64,000 bases of DNA from JBDIVL01 sp039794405. Lineage in GTDB: Bacteria > Planctomycetota > Brocadiia > Brocadiales > Brocadiaceae. The stretch's first letter is position 1; each line of letters begins with the position of its first letter. A model generated the notes under the pieces. That model searched no databases. It saw only the letters and a program-made list of their open reading frames with translations, and was not told the DNA's origin. Positions 17,981 through 26,913 of this stretch are shown in pieces. Made by a program: the position numbers and the translations under genes. The stretch is from the NCBI GenBank assembly GCA_039794405.1, contig JBDIVL010000002.1:1-64000 (forward strand), given 5' to 3'.

Positions 17981-17991
17981 ACGTATCCTTT

Positions 17992-18072
17992 CTATAGTAA
18001 TCCAAAGATGAAGCCGAACAAAATAAATCAGAATTTGATTACATCGGCACGGACAAAACAGTTTGTCCGTGC
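17992..18072 (+). repeat. Dispersed repeat with palindrome
   Basis: 17992-18041 matches 14378-14427; it is followed by the palindrome GCACGGACAAAA/CAGTTTGTCCGTGC at 18047-18072, related to that at 1417-1442. Confidence 0.6.
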
Positions 18073-18096
18073 CACCCTTTTAACGGTAAAATTCTC

Positions 18097-18224
18097 GTAA
18101 CAATTTAGTTTTTTGAGAAATTTTCAAAAATAATAATGTATTGCTTGCCGCGTAAGGGGCAGGTTTCAAACCTGCCCCTACAATAAATACAACTCGTGCA
18201 GAATTTTCAAAAACTAAGTTGTTG
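18097..18224. repeat. Inverted-end element around the 29-bp palindrome, copy 2
   Basis: Left end GTAACAATTTAG, right end CAAAAACTAAGTTGTTGC, central palindrome at 18152-18181. It is the partner of the copy at 14199-14319; the inner arms and centre are conserved while the spacers differ. Confidence 0.7.
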
Positions 18225-18249
18225 CCTATAAATACCTGTGTTCAGGTAC

Positions 18250-19665
18250 TTACACAAAAAATTCCCATCCTGCAATGATAAAAATGAAAAGGATAGATAT
18301 CATAAATTTTGGAACAAGGCGTTGGCGATACGTTTCCGGATTAGCAAGGCGGGCCTCGCGTATGCCGAAATAAGTTCCCGCAATAATGAGTATCATCCCA
18401 ATGATGGAAACGAAAGGCATAGACATAACCGGTGCAGGTTGAGAAATAGTTTTTGAGGTTATTTCCGAAGCGGTCTTTATGCCTGATGGGTCTTTCACAG
18501 CATACGGAAGGAAACCTATCCAGGAAGTAAACTTTGCTAAACCTTTGGCCATATGCCCTGCAGACACAATAACAGCAAGAGGAAGTGCCAGAAGGCGCCA
18601 GGAATTCGTTAGAGAGGTATTTCTACCGGTTAAGGAAGATAATATACCGAGAATAAACCACAACACCACCGGGTACACGCATATCATCCAGATTCCTTTA
18701 ATCCAACCCGCAACAGAAGAGGTACCAGCATATTCAGCAAAACTTGCAGGGATCCGGAAAAATATAGATTGTGCAGTACTCCATTCGCTGCACAACTCTC
18801 CCGTTACAAACCCGGAGACCATCATGACAAAAATGGTTACAGGCCACGACGCAATCGGTTCACGGGTGTCATAGGGATGAAACGGGCGGCGCAGGACCAA
18901 CTGCATGTTATCGGGATTACATGATTTTATGCATTGGCCGCAAACAAGACAATCACGGTTGCTGTTTAATTTTGGCGGGTTCAGCAGACTTGGACAACTG
19001 CGCCCATAGAGTTTGGTCCGGTTGCATGCCGCAATGCAATCCTTGCCAGTACAGGAATCGCAAACATGGCCTGACCCGGCACGCATAGCCAGCATACCGC
19101 CACGCCCATACGTACCTAAGAGGAGCCCTACAGGACAGAAACCCCGGCAGAAAGCCCTGTCTTTAAGAAAGAACCCGACAATGCCCGCAGTCCCGATTAA
19201 TCCCCATAAAAATAACGATGTATAAGCGGGAACACGGTGCAGGTGTATACCGGCAACAAGGAGTTGTATCAGGGCATATATCCCAAGAATCAATGCCCCA
19301 GATCTTAACCATTTACCAAGCACAAACTGTTTAACACCGAGCCTTCGTGCAAGGCGTTCCGTGGCATTTGCAACAAGCTCAAGGGGGCATACCATACACC
19401 AGAACCTGCCGAACAGCACAGACATCCATACAATTGAAGGCCACCACAGCCCCCAAATCAGAAGGTTAACGATATTGGTCTTGGCGTAAAGTTTATCGTT
19501 CACCCCCTCCGGTGTAAATTGCCTCCAGCCGGTAATGGCAAGAAACACAAATACCGCAAGCGCTAAAAATTGAAAAATATATGGGAAACCCGGCCATACA
19601 ACTACCGACCGGATAGGTTTTATTTTCAATAAATTAAATCCTTTTTGTACTGAACTACTTATCAT
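18250..19665 (-). CDS. Membrane polyferredoxin, NosR/NapH/CcoG-like 4Fe-4S protein
   Basis: 471 residues with about nine or ten membrane helices and several cysteine clusters. 'GRFWCMVCPLELV' (about residue 87-99) and 'DRAFCRGFCPVGLLLG' (about 168-183) are the CxxxCP pairs typical of NapH/NosR C-terminal domains; between helices come 'CDSCTGKDCIAAC' and the ferredoxin motif 'CLVCGQCIKSCNPDN' (near 240-255). Such proteins pass electrons from quinols or ferredoxins across the membrane. The last ~80 residues are two extra helices. Its start overlaps the stop of the PadR gene by four bases, so it is probably the direct target and operon partner of that regulator. Redox partner unknown. Confidence 0.75.
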   Translation of the reverse strand: MISSSVQKGFNLLKIKPIRSVVVWPGFPYIFQFLALAVFVFLAITGWRQFTPEGVNDKLYAKTNIVNLLIWGLWWPSIVWMSVLFGRFWCMVCPLELVANATERLARRLGVKQFVLGKWLRSGALILGIYALIQLLVAGIHLHRVPAYTSLFLWGLIGTAGIVGFFLKDRAFCRGFCPVGLLLGTYGRGGMLAMRAGSGHVCDSCTGKDCIAACNRTKLYGRSCPSLLNPPKLNSNRDCLVCGQCIKSCNPDNMQLVLRRPFHPYDTREPIASWPVTIFVMMVSGFVTGELCSEWSTAQSIFFRIPASFAEYAGTSSVAGWIKGIWMICVYPVVLWFILGILSSLTGRNTSLTNSWRLLALPLAVIVSAGHMAKGLAKFTSWIGFLPYAVKDPSGIKTASEITSKTISQPAPVMSMPFVSIIGMILIIAGTYFGIREARLANPETYRQRLVPKFMISILFIFIIAGWEFFV

Positions 19666-19985
19666 TTTTCTTTTATAACCTCTTCATATAATTCTTTTAA
19701 TTTAACCTTTACTTCACGGAGTGTCTTTATCCCCGTACGGGTAATTTTGTAATATTTCCTCTGCTTGTGATCAACAGTCCTGCATTCACAGGTCAGAAGG
19801 CCAGCCTCTTGCATTTTCGCCAGGGTGGGATACAGCGTACCCGGACTGAGCTTGTACCCGTGCCTTCCCAATTCCTCGATCAGACCGATGCCAAAGACTT
19901 CCTCTTTTGAGGCGTGATAAAGGATGTGTATTTTTATAAATGCGAGATGAATATCCCGTAACATAATATGAGTAATATTGTCCAT
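19662..19985 (-). CDS. PadR-family transcriptional regulator
   Basis: 107 residues of the PadR winged-helix type: 'LAFIKIHILYHASKEEVFGI', 'LIEELGRHGYKLSPGTLYPT' (recognition helix), 'LAKMQEAGLLTCE' and the wing 'DHKQRKYYKITRTGIKTL', then a short dimerisation helix (subfamily 2 size). It ends in an ATGA overlap with the polyferredoxin gene. A perfect inverted repeat sits just upstream at 19998-20020, consistent with autorepression. The Cys pair (CECR) in the wing is a possible redox or metal sensor site. Confidence 0.88.
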   Translation of the reverse strand: MDNITHIMLRDIHLAFIKIHILYHASKEEVFGIGLIEELGRHGYKLSPGTLYPTLAKMQEAGLLTCECRTVDHKQRKYYKITRTGIKTLREVKVKLKELYEEVIKEK

Positions 19986-19997
19986 AGATATCGATAA

Positions 19998-20020
19998 ATA
20001 ATATCGTATACCGATATTAT
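19998..20020. promoter_or_regulatory. Probable PadR operator
   Basis: Perfect 9-bp arms ATAATATCG and CGATATTAT around the 5-bp centre TATAC, 12 bp upstream of the padR start codon. An extra half-like sequence GATATCGATA precedes it. Position and symmetry fit an autoregulatory dimer site. Confidence 0.6.
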
Positions 20021-20140
20021 TATCAAGTAAAAATGATAATTATACTGCAGGAGTTGTGGCGTATAGACGAAAATAATGGCCTTAAAGATGTATTGAAAGG
20101 TAAGAATGAACTACGAACTTAGCGCCTTCGGCGAACCCAT

Positions 20141-20262
20141 GGTTGGTTCAATCTTGTAGGTTTAACCGTGCGTTTAGTATTGGCCTATATGTTTTCGATT
20201 TGTGCCAGGCATGTGAAACATGCAAAATGTTTCGATTCAATCGTGGACGACTGAACCAATCC
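20141..20262 (+). repeat. Two-hairpin dispersed element, copy C
   Basis: About 122 bp from GGTTGGTTCAATC to CGACTGAACCAATCC, slightly more diverged at the right end than copy B. The 20021-20340 gap between padR and phoU contains nothing else recognisable. Confidence 0.75.
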
Positions 20263-20340
20263 TGAAAGCTGCATAAGTATCATGAAAAGTTAGTGACATT
20301 TGGCAAGTTGGAATCCATTTTGGCAATGTCAAAATCCGTG

Positions 20341-21006
20341 TTAATACTTCGATACATTCAGCTCTTCTATTTTTCCGGTAACCATGTATACAATCCTTTC
20401 TGCGATATTGGTTACCCTGTCGGCTATACGTTCTAAATTATGTGATACCCAGGTCAAATAGGTAGCCCCGTGGATTATCTTCGGATTTCCAATCATCAGG
20501 AACAAAAGTTCCCTGTATATCTGGTCATGGAGGGCATCCACCTGATCATCTTCATTGCAGATAAGCCTCGCCGCTTCAATATCTCTATTGATAAATGCCG
20601 TAAGGCACCTGTCAAGCATAGATAGTCCTAGGTCAGCCATCCTGGGAATATCGACTAATGGCTTTACCAGGGGTTCATCACCGATTAGCAGACTTATCTT
20701 TGCGATTCCCTCCGCATGATCTCCCATGCGCTCAAGGTCTGTTATGATACTTAATATAGAAGTCAATATCCTCAGATCAACAGCCATAGGCTGCTGGGTA
20801 GCGATAAGAGAAATACACTTTTCTTCGATCTCAAACCGTTTCTTATTGATAAAGATATCATCCGCTATAATTTCCTTAGATGCCTTTTCATCTCTCTTCT
20901 GGAGTGCTTCTACAGATCTCCTTATAGCATTTTTAACCATCTCCCCCATCTTCAACACTTCATCCTGAAGGCTGTTTAATGCCTTATGGTAGACATTTCG
21001 GGTCAC
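20341..21006 (-). CDS. phoU: Phosphate transport regulator PhoU
   Basis: 221 residues forming two three-helix PhoU repeats; each has the metal-binding E/D signature: 'TSILSIITDLERMGDHAEGI' in repeat one and 'THLERIAD'-like 'VSHNLERIADRVTNIAERIV' in repeat two. The start 'MTRNVYHKALNSLQDEVLKM' is standard. PhoU links the Pst transporter to the PhoR kinase and prevents phosphate overload. It is the last gene of the pst cluster but separated from pstB by 368 bp, so it may have its own promoter. Confidence 0.93.
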   Translation of the reverse strand: MTRNVYHKALNSLQDEVLKMGEMVKNAIRRSVEALQKRDEKASKEIIADDIFINKKRFEIEEKCISLIATQQPMAVDLRILTSILSIITDLERMGDHAEGIAKISLLIGDEPLVKPLVDIPRMADLGLSMLDRCLTAFINRDIEAARLICNEDDQVDALHDQIYRELLFLMIGNPKIIHGATYLTWVSHNLERIADRVTNIAERIVYMVTGKIEELNVSKY

Positions 21007-21374
21007 GATCCACCTCCGTTCAAAATAGTAAACATCATTTTATTTTCATGATTGGTCCAATCGTTTTCTATTGAACCCAACGCTATCAAATTACAGGTCT
21101 TCATATTTTTCCTCATGAGAGAGGTTCAGGTACAGACCCGCACGAAGACGTATAGGAATTTTCATGTTTGTTGTAATTTGCTGATATTATAGAGATCTCA
21201 AAACAAAATGTTACACAGCGTAGCAGATTTTGCCAGGAAATACGGGGCTTATGAAGACTATAAAAGTGACATTTTGTTTTAACATTGCTATAACATGAAT
21301 GCAGTCTTATATTCTGAACAGCAAATGCTTCGCCCCTACTGCATCATTCACATCTTCGCAGTAAACCATTGTCT
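21007..21374. other. pstB-phoU gap with inverted repeat and Pho-box-like half sites
   Basis: No gene. An inverted repeat AAAACAAAATGTTAC (about 21199-21213) and GTGACATTTTGTTTT (about 21266-21280) is conspicuous. On the plus strand TTAACA (21279-21284) is followed 11 bp later by ATAACA (21290-21295), a weak two-unit version of the direct repeats seen at 30908 and 34554. Could be a minor Pho site for phoU. Confidence 0.35.
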
Positions 21375-22154
21375 TTAGCCAAACCTCCCCGTAATATAGT
21401 CTTCTGTTTTTTTCTCTGAAGGGTTGGTGAATATCTCCGGTGTAGTATTAAACTCCACAAGCTCTCCAAGCATAAAGAAACCGGTATAGTCTGATATCCT
21501 TGCTGCCTGCTGCATGTTATGGGTAACAATGATGACGGTATAGTCCATCTTCAGCTCAACAAGCATATCCTCGATCTTGGCAGTAGCAATAGGGTCGAGG
21601 GCGGAACATGGTTCATCGAGAAGTATGATTTCAGGTTCCATTGCCATTGCCCTTGCAATACAAATTCGCTGCTGCTGGCCGCCGGAAAGATCAAGAGCGC
21701 TCACATGAATCCTGTCTTTTACTTCATCCCAGAGTGCAGCTTTTCTCAGGGTCTTTTCGCAAATTTCATCAAGGATACTTCTTTTTTTAATGCCCTGGAT
21801 GCGTGGCCCATATATCACATTTTCATAAATGGACTTTGGGAAAGGATTTGGTTTTTGAAATACCATCCCAACCCTTCTTCTCAGTTCAGTAACATCAACC
21901 GCAGGGGCGTATATATCCTGATCGTCAATTTTTACCGTACCCTCTATTCTTACGTTTTCTACAAGGTCGTTCATACGGTTCAGGCATCGGATTAATGTCG
22001 ATTTTCCACAGCCCGACGGCCCAATAAATGAGGTTATCTTTTTTTTGGAAATATCGAGATTTATTTCCTTTAATGCTTTAGTTTTACCATAGTAAAGGCT
22101 CAAATCTATAATATTAACAATTGGCTCGGGAACTTTTATTTTTTCTTTTTCCAT
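21375..22154 (-). CDS. pstB: Phosphate ABC transporter ATP-binding protein
   Basis: 259 residues of normal PstB length. Walker A 'GPSGCGKST' near residue 43-51, the PstB-specific 'PNPFPKSIYENVIYGPRIQG', ABC signature 'LSGGQQQRICIARA', Walker B 'EIILLDEPCSALDP', switch His in 'IIVTHNMQQAARISDYTGFF', end 'EKKTEDYITGRFG'. It powers phosphate import through PstA/PstC. It follows pstA by 15 bp on the same strand. Compared with the remnant at 3512-3922 it lacks the TusA-like tail. Confidence 0.96.
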   Translation of the reverse strand: MEKEKIKVPEPIVNIIDLSLYYGKTKALKEINLDISKKKITSFIGPSGCGKSTLIRCLNRMNDLVENVRIEGTVKIDDQDIYAPAVDVTELRRRVGMVFQKPNPFPKSIYENVIYGPRIQGIKKRSILDEICEKTLRKAALWDEVKDRIHVSALDLSGGQQQRICIARAMAMEPEIILLDEPCSALDPIATAKIEDMLVELKMDYTVIIVTHNMQQAARISDYTGFFMLGELVEFNTTPEIFTNPSEKKTEDYITGRFG

Positions 22155-22169
22155 ATGATTTTTTTCAAG

Positions 22170-23768
22170 CTATAGCGACGCAGCGCTGTACCATTTTCTT
22201 AATTTATTCCTTATTATTATAGCAGTAGTATTCAATACGAGAATGATTAAAAGCAAAACAAAGGTTGTGGTATAAACCATCGGAATTGCCGCTTCTATAT
22301 TAGGAGACTGAAAACCGACATCGTAAATATGAAAACCCAAATGCATAAATTTTCTTTCGAGGTGTATATACGGAAAATGACTGTCAATAGGGAGTGACGG
22401 TGCCAGCTTTACCACTCCGGTAAGCATTAACGGAGCGACCTCCCCGGCAGCCCTTGCTATCGCAAGGATTATACCGGTAAGAATACCAGGGGTTGCATGA
22501 GGAAGTACTATCTTCCAGATGGTCTCAAATTTGGTTGCACCAAGTGCAAAAGAGCCTTCCCTTAAGGATTTTGGAACGGCAGATAGTCCTTCTTCCGTTG
22601 CCACAACAACTACCGGTACGGTCAAAAGTGCAAGGGTAAGTGATGCCCAGAGAATACCACCCGTCCCGAAAGTTGGAGCAGGCAGAGTCTCCGAGAAGAA
22701 GAGTTTGTCGATACCGCCACCAATGAGATAAATAAAGAAACCGAGGCCAAAGATGCCAAAAACAATTGACGGTATTCCTGCAAGATTACTTACCGATATC
22801 CGGATAATCCGGGCAATAATAGTATCGCCTGCATATTCCTTCAAATATACAGCAGTCAATACTCCAAGCGGAACGACTGCAATACTCATAAGGAATACCA
22901 TCATAACGGTACCAAAAATAGCCGGGAATATACCTCCTTCGGTGTTTGCCTCTCTCGGTTCTTCAGACAGAAACTCCCAGAATTTTTTCGTGTAAAAACC
23001 AAGCTTGGAAAGAGCCCCCATTTCATTTGGAGCATAAACACGGATGACCTGGAAAAGGGGCACGATTTTCTCTTCATCGCTGGCAAGAAGTACCACGATT
23101 TCTTTTCTCATCACTCCGGAATAAAGTTCGGCTAGCACGTGCTCTTTTTCCCTATAAGTCTTTTCAAGGTTTTCCATCTTGGCATGTAAAAACTCGATTT
23201 TTTTATGAACTTTCGGAGACGGTTCTTCCGATGTCAGACGTTTCAATGCAAGACGGTATTTTTCCATCTTAAAGTTTATATCACCTATCACACTTTTTTC
23301 AATATACCGTATCCTCTCAACAAGAGAGTGGTTTTCTTCCAGGAGTGATATGAGATTTTCTACCGTCAGCGGTAAAACATCGTCATTTTGTTTTATCCCC
23401 TTCAAGAAACCATACATATTCCCCCATTCACGTCTTTCAAATGTTAAAGCATGTGCGGGATATTCCCGGAATTCAATGTCTACATTTTCAATCCATCTGA
23501 AATCTAAACCGTAGACGTCTCTATTTCCTATCTTTAGTTTCGTTCGATAGGCATCCTTTTTAAAGGGGATAGGTTCTCTCTTTACCATTTCTCCCATAAC
23601 CACGCTGCCATCTTTGAGCGCAAACTTGATAATATTATGGGGCCAGAATACGCTAAGCCCGTTCATCATAATAAGTGCAACTAATCCACCCATCATCAGT
23701 ATCGTGATAGTCAGTGCACAAGCAGTTAGCCAGATATAAGGATTTCCGCTTTTAAAAAAACCTCTCAT
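22170..23768 (-). CDS. pstA: Phosphate ABC transporter permease PstA, long form
   Basis: 532 residues, nearly twice the common PstA. The first helix (about residues 10-35) is followed by a ~220-residue extracytoplasmic insert with a Lys/Glu-rich coiled coil (roughly residues 145-215), then the usual five-helix permease core from 'EGGIFPAIFGTVMMVFLMSI', with 'LAGIPSIVFGIFGLGFFIYL' and loop 'SLREGSFALGATKFETIWKI'. Long PstA forms of this type are known in Pseudomonas and other phyla. Its start overlaps the pstC stop by four bases. Role of the insert unknown; it may contact the long PstC domain. Confidence 0.92.
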   Translation of the reverse strand: MRGFFKSGNPYIWLTACALTITILMMGGLVALIMMNGLSVFWPHNIIKFALKDGSVVMGEMVKREPIPFKKDAYRTKLKIGNRDVYGLDFRWIENVDIEFREYPAHALTFERREWGNMYGFLKGIKQNDDVLPLTVENLISLLEENHSLVERIRYIEKSVIGDINFKMEKYRLALKRLTSEEPSPKVHKKIEFLHAKMENLEKTYREKEHVLAELYSGVMRKEIVVLLASDEEKIVPLFQVIRVYAPNEMGALSKLGFYTKKFWEFLSEEPREANTEGGIFPAIFGTVMMVFLMSIAVVPLGVLTAVYLKEYAGDTIIARIIRISVSNLAGIPSIVFGIFGLGFFIYLIGGGIDKLFFSETLPAPTFGTGGILWASLTLALLTVPVVVVATEEGLSAVPKSLREGSFALGATKFETIWKIVLPHATPGILTGIILAIARAAGEVAPLMLTGVVKLAPSLPIDSHFPYIHLERKFMHLGFHIYDVGFQSPNIEAAIPMVYTTTFVLLLIILVLNTTAIIIRNKLRKWYSAASL

Positions 23769-26140
23769 AATTTCCTATATTTTTTCCTCATTTTCTGCCT
23801 TATCATTTCTGCAGCGGTATTCACCATAAAGGTTGTTATAAAAAGAAGCAGGGCCGCAAGGAAAAGCACCCGGTATAAAGTTCCTCCGACAGGTGCTTCC
23901 GGGATTTCAACTGCAATATTTGCTGAAAGTGCCCTGAAGCCATTAAAGAGACTCCAATCCATAATAGGGGTATTACCCGTTGCCATAAGGACGATCATAG
24001 TTTCACCTACCGCCCTTCCAAAACTAATCATGATAGCTGAAAAAATCCCGGGACTTGCCGTTGGAAGCACTACCCGGACGGCTGTCTGCCAGGGAGTTGC
24101 CCCCAATGCAAGCGATGCAGAAATAAGATTGCCGGGCACATTACTCATGGAGTCTTCTGATATCGTAAAAATAAGGGGTATTACAGCAAACCCCATTGCA
24201 AAACCTACAATAAGGGCATTTCTCTGATCATAATGGAGACCCAAAATATTGAGAAGCCACTCCCGGTAATCTCCCCTAAAAAGAATAGATTCCGAGATAC
24301 TATTGAGATGGATTGATATGTATACAGCCCCAATGATAAATGGTATTAAAAAGAGGGCTTCTACTCCGTATCGGTATTTGCCTTTTAACCGGGCTGGCAA
24401 GAACTTCCAGAGAAAAAGGGCAATTGCAATGAAAAGGATAATACACAGCGGTGCAATAACCACTGCCGGAAATACTTTCTCAATGAATGGAGCAAACCAT
24501 AAACCTGCGAGAAATCCAAGGATAACACTGGGAAGCGCTGCCATGATCTCAATAACAGGCTTAATGAACTTTATCCTTTTATGAAGGAACTGGGATGTAT
24601 AGAGCGCTGCAAGGATACCAATAGGTACAGCAATAACCAAAGAATATACCGTACCCTTAATAGTGCCGAAGATCAGCGGAACGAGACTCAATTTCGGTTC
24701 AAAATCATCTGTACCTCCGGTAGATTGCCAAACAAATTCTGGTTTTTCATATCCTTCGTACCATACTCTGCCAAACAGGGTTTTTAAGGTAACCTCCGGA
24801 TGTGGATTTGATATGCTCCAGTGGAATAGATTACTATCCAAATCGGTCACCAGAATACCGTTTCCCCTTGGTGAGAATGCAAGGGCAGTTGGTGTGGCTT
24901 TTGAATGAAGGTTCAGGAGTGTTTGCTCAGAAGTCGCATGGTTGAGATGAATCATTCCATCTGATGCCATCGTTAAAAAGCCCTTATTCCTTTTGGAAGG
25001 TACTACTGCTACAACCGGGGCAGTGTGGGATTTAAGGGCATGTATCTTTTTAAGAACTACTTCCGAGGATGGGATTTCTTCCCTTACCTGCATCCAGACA
25101 CTTACACTACCGCCATAATCACCAACGATAAGTGAGATATCTCCCAATACAAAACCCAAAGCAGTGACAGCCTTATCAGATACTTTTATCCACTCCTGCA
25201 CAAAAGGGTTTTCCTTATCCCTTATATTTATACGGAAAACTTCTCCGAAAGAAGTTCCAACATAGAGGTTTTCCATAAAGGAATCAAGTGCCAGGGAAGT
25301 TATCCCAACCCTGTTTTCCGGATCTATAAGATTGGAACGCAAGCCGGGCGATTCGAAGGGGATGTTCAACTGAGACTGATTTAAGAGGTCTGTTATATTC
25401 TTCTTGAGTTCTGTCTTTTCTCCTGTACCAAAAAGGGTTTTCCTCTCCTCTGTATATTTTAACAACAATCTATCATCTATCGTGCTGGCCACGGTAGTTA
25501 CCGTGCTATCATCGCTTTCGGATACAATATGTTTAATCTCCTGTTCTTTCTCATCGATCTGTAGTGTTTCTTCTCTTAATATCTCAGGAGTTATAATTCT
25601 CTTTTCGCTGTTAAACGATTCAGAAAAGGTAATAAAGGCCGTCAGGATTTTTCCGTCACTCGTTCCGAGGACAAGACGATCGTTATCTTTGCAAACAGAT
25701 GTTATCGTATTCTGCCCTAGAAATTTCTGAGGAATTTCTTCATGGGTATTTTCCTTTTTCCCCTGAAGAGAAGAGGGCAGGGTAAAAATACCGTGATTTT
25801 TATCCGGATTATGCTGTGCCGTAGCAGAAGGACCCGTCATGCCCGCTATATGGTATCTTTTCATGACTTTACCACCTGGTAAAGAGATAAACTCCACGTT
25901 ACCATCCTGATAAACTGTGTAGGCTATCTCCTGATATTCATCTACTCCAAGGGAAACTACCTTGCCATGAACGGAATACGCATTCTCCTTTAATACTTTA
26001 GCACCCTTAAAAAGCGGATAAACCTCTGAGAGAATAAACAAAAATAAAGCGATCACGACAAAAATCGTAATTGAGCCGCCAATCGTGATAACCCAACGTG
26101 CAGTTTTATCAGCAAACCTTCTTCTTTTTAAGCCTTCCAT
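23765..26140 (-). CDS. pstC: Phosphate ABC transporter permease PstC, long form with propeller-like domain
   Basis: 791 residues against about 300-320 for short PstC. After a first helix (about residues 19-42) comes a ~430-residue extracytoplasmic region with repeated strand blocks such as 'TSVCKDNDRLVLGTSDGKIL', 'LVGDYGGSVSVWMQV'-like phrases and 'GFLTMASDGMIHLNHA', suggesting a WD40/beta-propeller fold. The permease core follows from 'PLIFGTIKGTVYSLVIAVPI', with the loop 'ISASLALGATPWQTAVRVVL' and 'ISFGRAVGETMIVLMATGNT'. An additional segment of helices between core helices (residues ~570-640) also lengthens it. The domain plausibly docks PstS or partner porins. Confidence 0.9.
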   Translation of the reverse strand: MEGLKRRRFADKTARWVITIGGSITIFVVIALFLFILSEVYPLFKGAKVLKENAYSVHGKVVSLGVDEYQEIAYTVYQDGNVEFISLPGGKVMKRYHIAGMTGPSATAQHNPDKNHGIFTLPSSLQGKKENTHEEIPQKFLGQNTITSVCKDNDRLVLGTSDGKILTAFITFSESFNSEKRIITPEILREETLQIDEKEQEIKHIVSESDDSTVTTVASTIDDRLLLKYTEERKTLFGTGEKTELKKNITDLLNQSQLNIPFESPGLRSNLIDPENRVGITSLALDSFMENLYVGTSFGEVFRINIRDKENPFVQEWIKVSDKAVTALGFVLGDISLIVGDYGGSVSVWMQVREEIPSSEVVLKKIHALKSHTAPVVAVVPSKRNKGFLTMASDGMIHLNHATSEQTLLNLHSKATPTALAFSPRGNGILVTDLDSNLFHWSISNPHPEVTLKTLFGRVWYEGYEKPEFVWQSTGGTDDFEPKLSLVPLIFGTIKGTVYSLVIAVPIGILAALYTSQFLHKRIKFIKPVIEIMAALPSVILGFLAGLWFAPFIEKVFPAVVIAPLCIILFIAIALFLWKFLPARLKGKYRYGVEALFLIPFIIGAVYISIHLNSISESILFRGDYREWLLNILGLHYDQRNALIVGFAMGFAVIPLIFTISEDSMSNVPGNLISASLALGATPWQTAVRVVLPTASPGIFSAIMISFGRAVGETMIVLMATGNTPIMDWSLFNGFRALSANIAVEIPEAPVGGTLYRVLFLAALLLFITTFMVNTAAEMIRQKMRKKYRKL

Positions 26141-26186
26141 CGTAATTCGTAAGAAATTTTATATATTGAGGTTTCTCAACATTGAA

Positions 26187-26252
26187 TTAGTCCTTCGGCA
26201 ACTTTAATAGTATAGAGTGGCAAGACGCACCTTGCCACTACATCGGCAGTTT
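26187..26252 (+). repeat. 66-bp intergenic repeat with palindrome
   Basis: TTAGTCCTTCGGCAACTTT, then AGTGGCAAGACGC/ACCTTGCCACT and ACATCGGCAGTTT; the same unit is at 44901-44963 with few changes. It opens the 26141-26834 gap, which otherwise carries fragments of compositional repeat (GGGCATTGCCCACC, CTGAAAGGCTG) and no supportable gene, although it separates pstS from pstC by 773 bp. Confidence 0.65.
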
Positions 26253-26834
26253 GAGATTCCTAAGCGTTGAAAAGCCTTCGGTGGCTATTTTCGTCACCAA
26301 CGCACACGAAATACCAGGGGCAAGTCGGGTAGGGTGGGCATTGCCCACCGAAACATCGCGCACCCTCCCACATTGTTTATTTTTCGGTGAGCAATGCCCC
26401 ATAGGTATCAAGCCAGGTCTTTTCTTTCGCCCCTTTGGGGCTTGCATTTTGATATTTTTTATTTCCAGGGGCTTATTCCCCTGGCTATAATCTTCCTGCC
26501 CTTCGGGCATAATTTCATTATGCCGGATTCATCAATAATGTTTTTTCCCTTATAGGCCTGAAAGGCTGTAAGGATATAGCAGAGGGTGAAGCCCTCTGAA
26601 AAGAAAGAGAAAAATACCAAGCCCTGAAAGGGCGAAAGAAAATCTTTTCCGGTAAATCAGTTTAGCTTGATGCATATGGGGCATTGCCTACCCTACATGA
26701 TGATAATACATACTTTGAAATTCCTATACAATTAACAGAAGCTATTATAAACGGAATGGAAAGTATAAGCAAATCCTGATTACAATTTTTACATGCCAAT
26801 GAAATGTATCTGGACCGTTGGTTTATGCACAAAG

Positions 26835-26878
26835 AAAACCCCCTTAAACCCTTTAAAACAGGATTCTGGGGGTTTTTT
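26835..26878 (-). terminator. pstS: Hairpin downstream of pstS
   Basis: AAAACCCCC (26835-26843) pairs with GGGGGTTTT (26868-26876); on the minus strand the stem is followed by TTTTCTTT, a Rho-independent terminator pattern 36 bp past the pstS stop. It would uncouple pstS from pstCAB, giving the usual excess of binding protein. The plus strand also carries a T run, so it could act both ways. Confidence 0.65.
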
Positions 26879-26913
26879 GTTGTATTTTCCTTACAGGGAT
26901 GATAGTTCAAGTA

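Noticed and set aside
26238..26510. 90-residue minus-strand frame (and its plus-strand shadow) in the pstS-pstC gap
   Set aside because: It spans the repeat at 26187-26252 and low-complexity intergenic words, has no ribosome site and no protein-family character.
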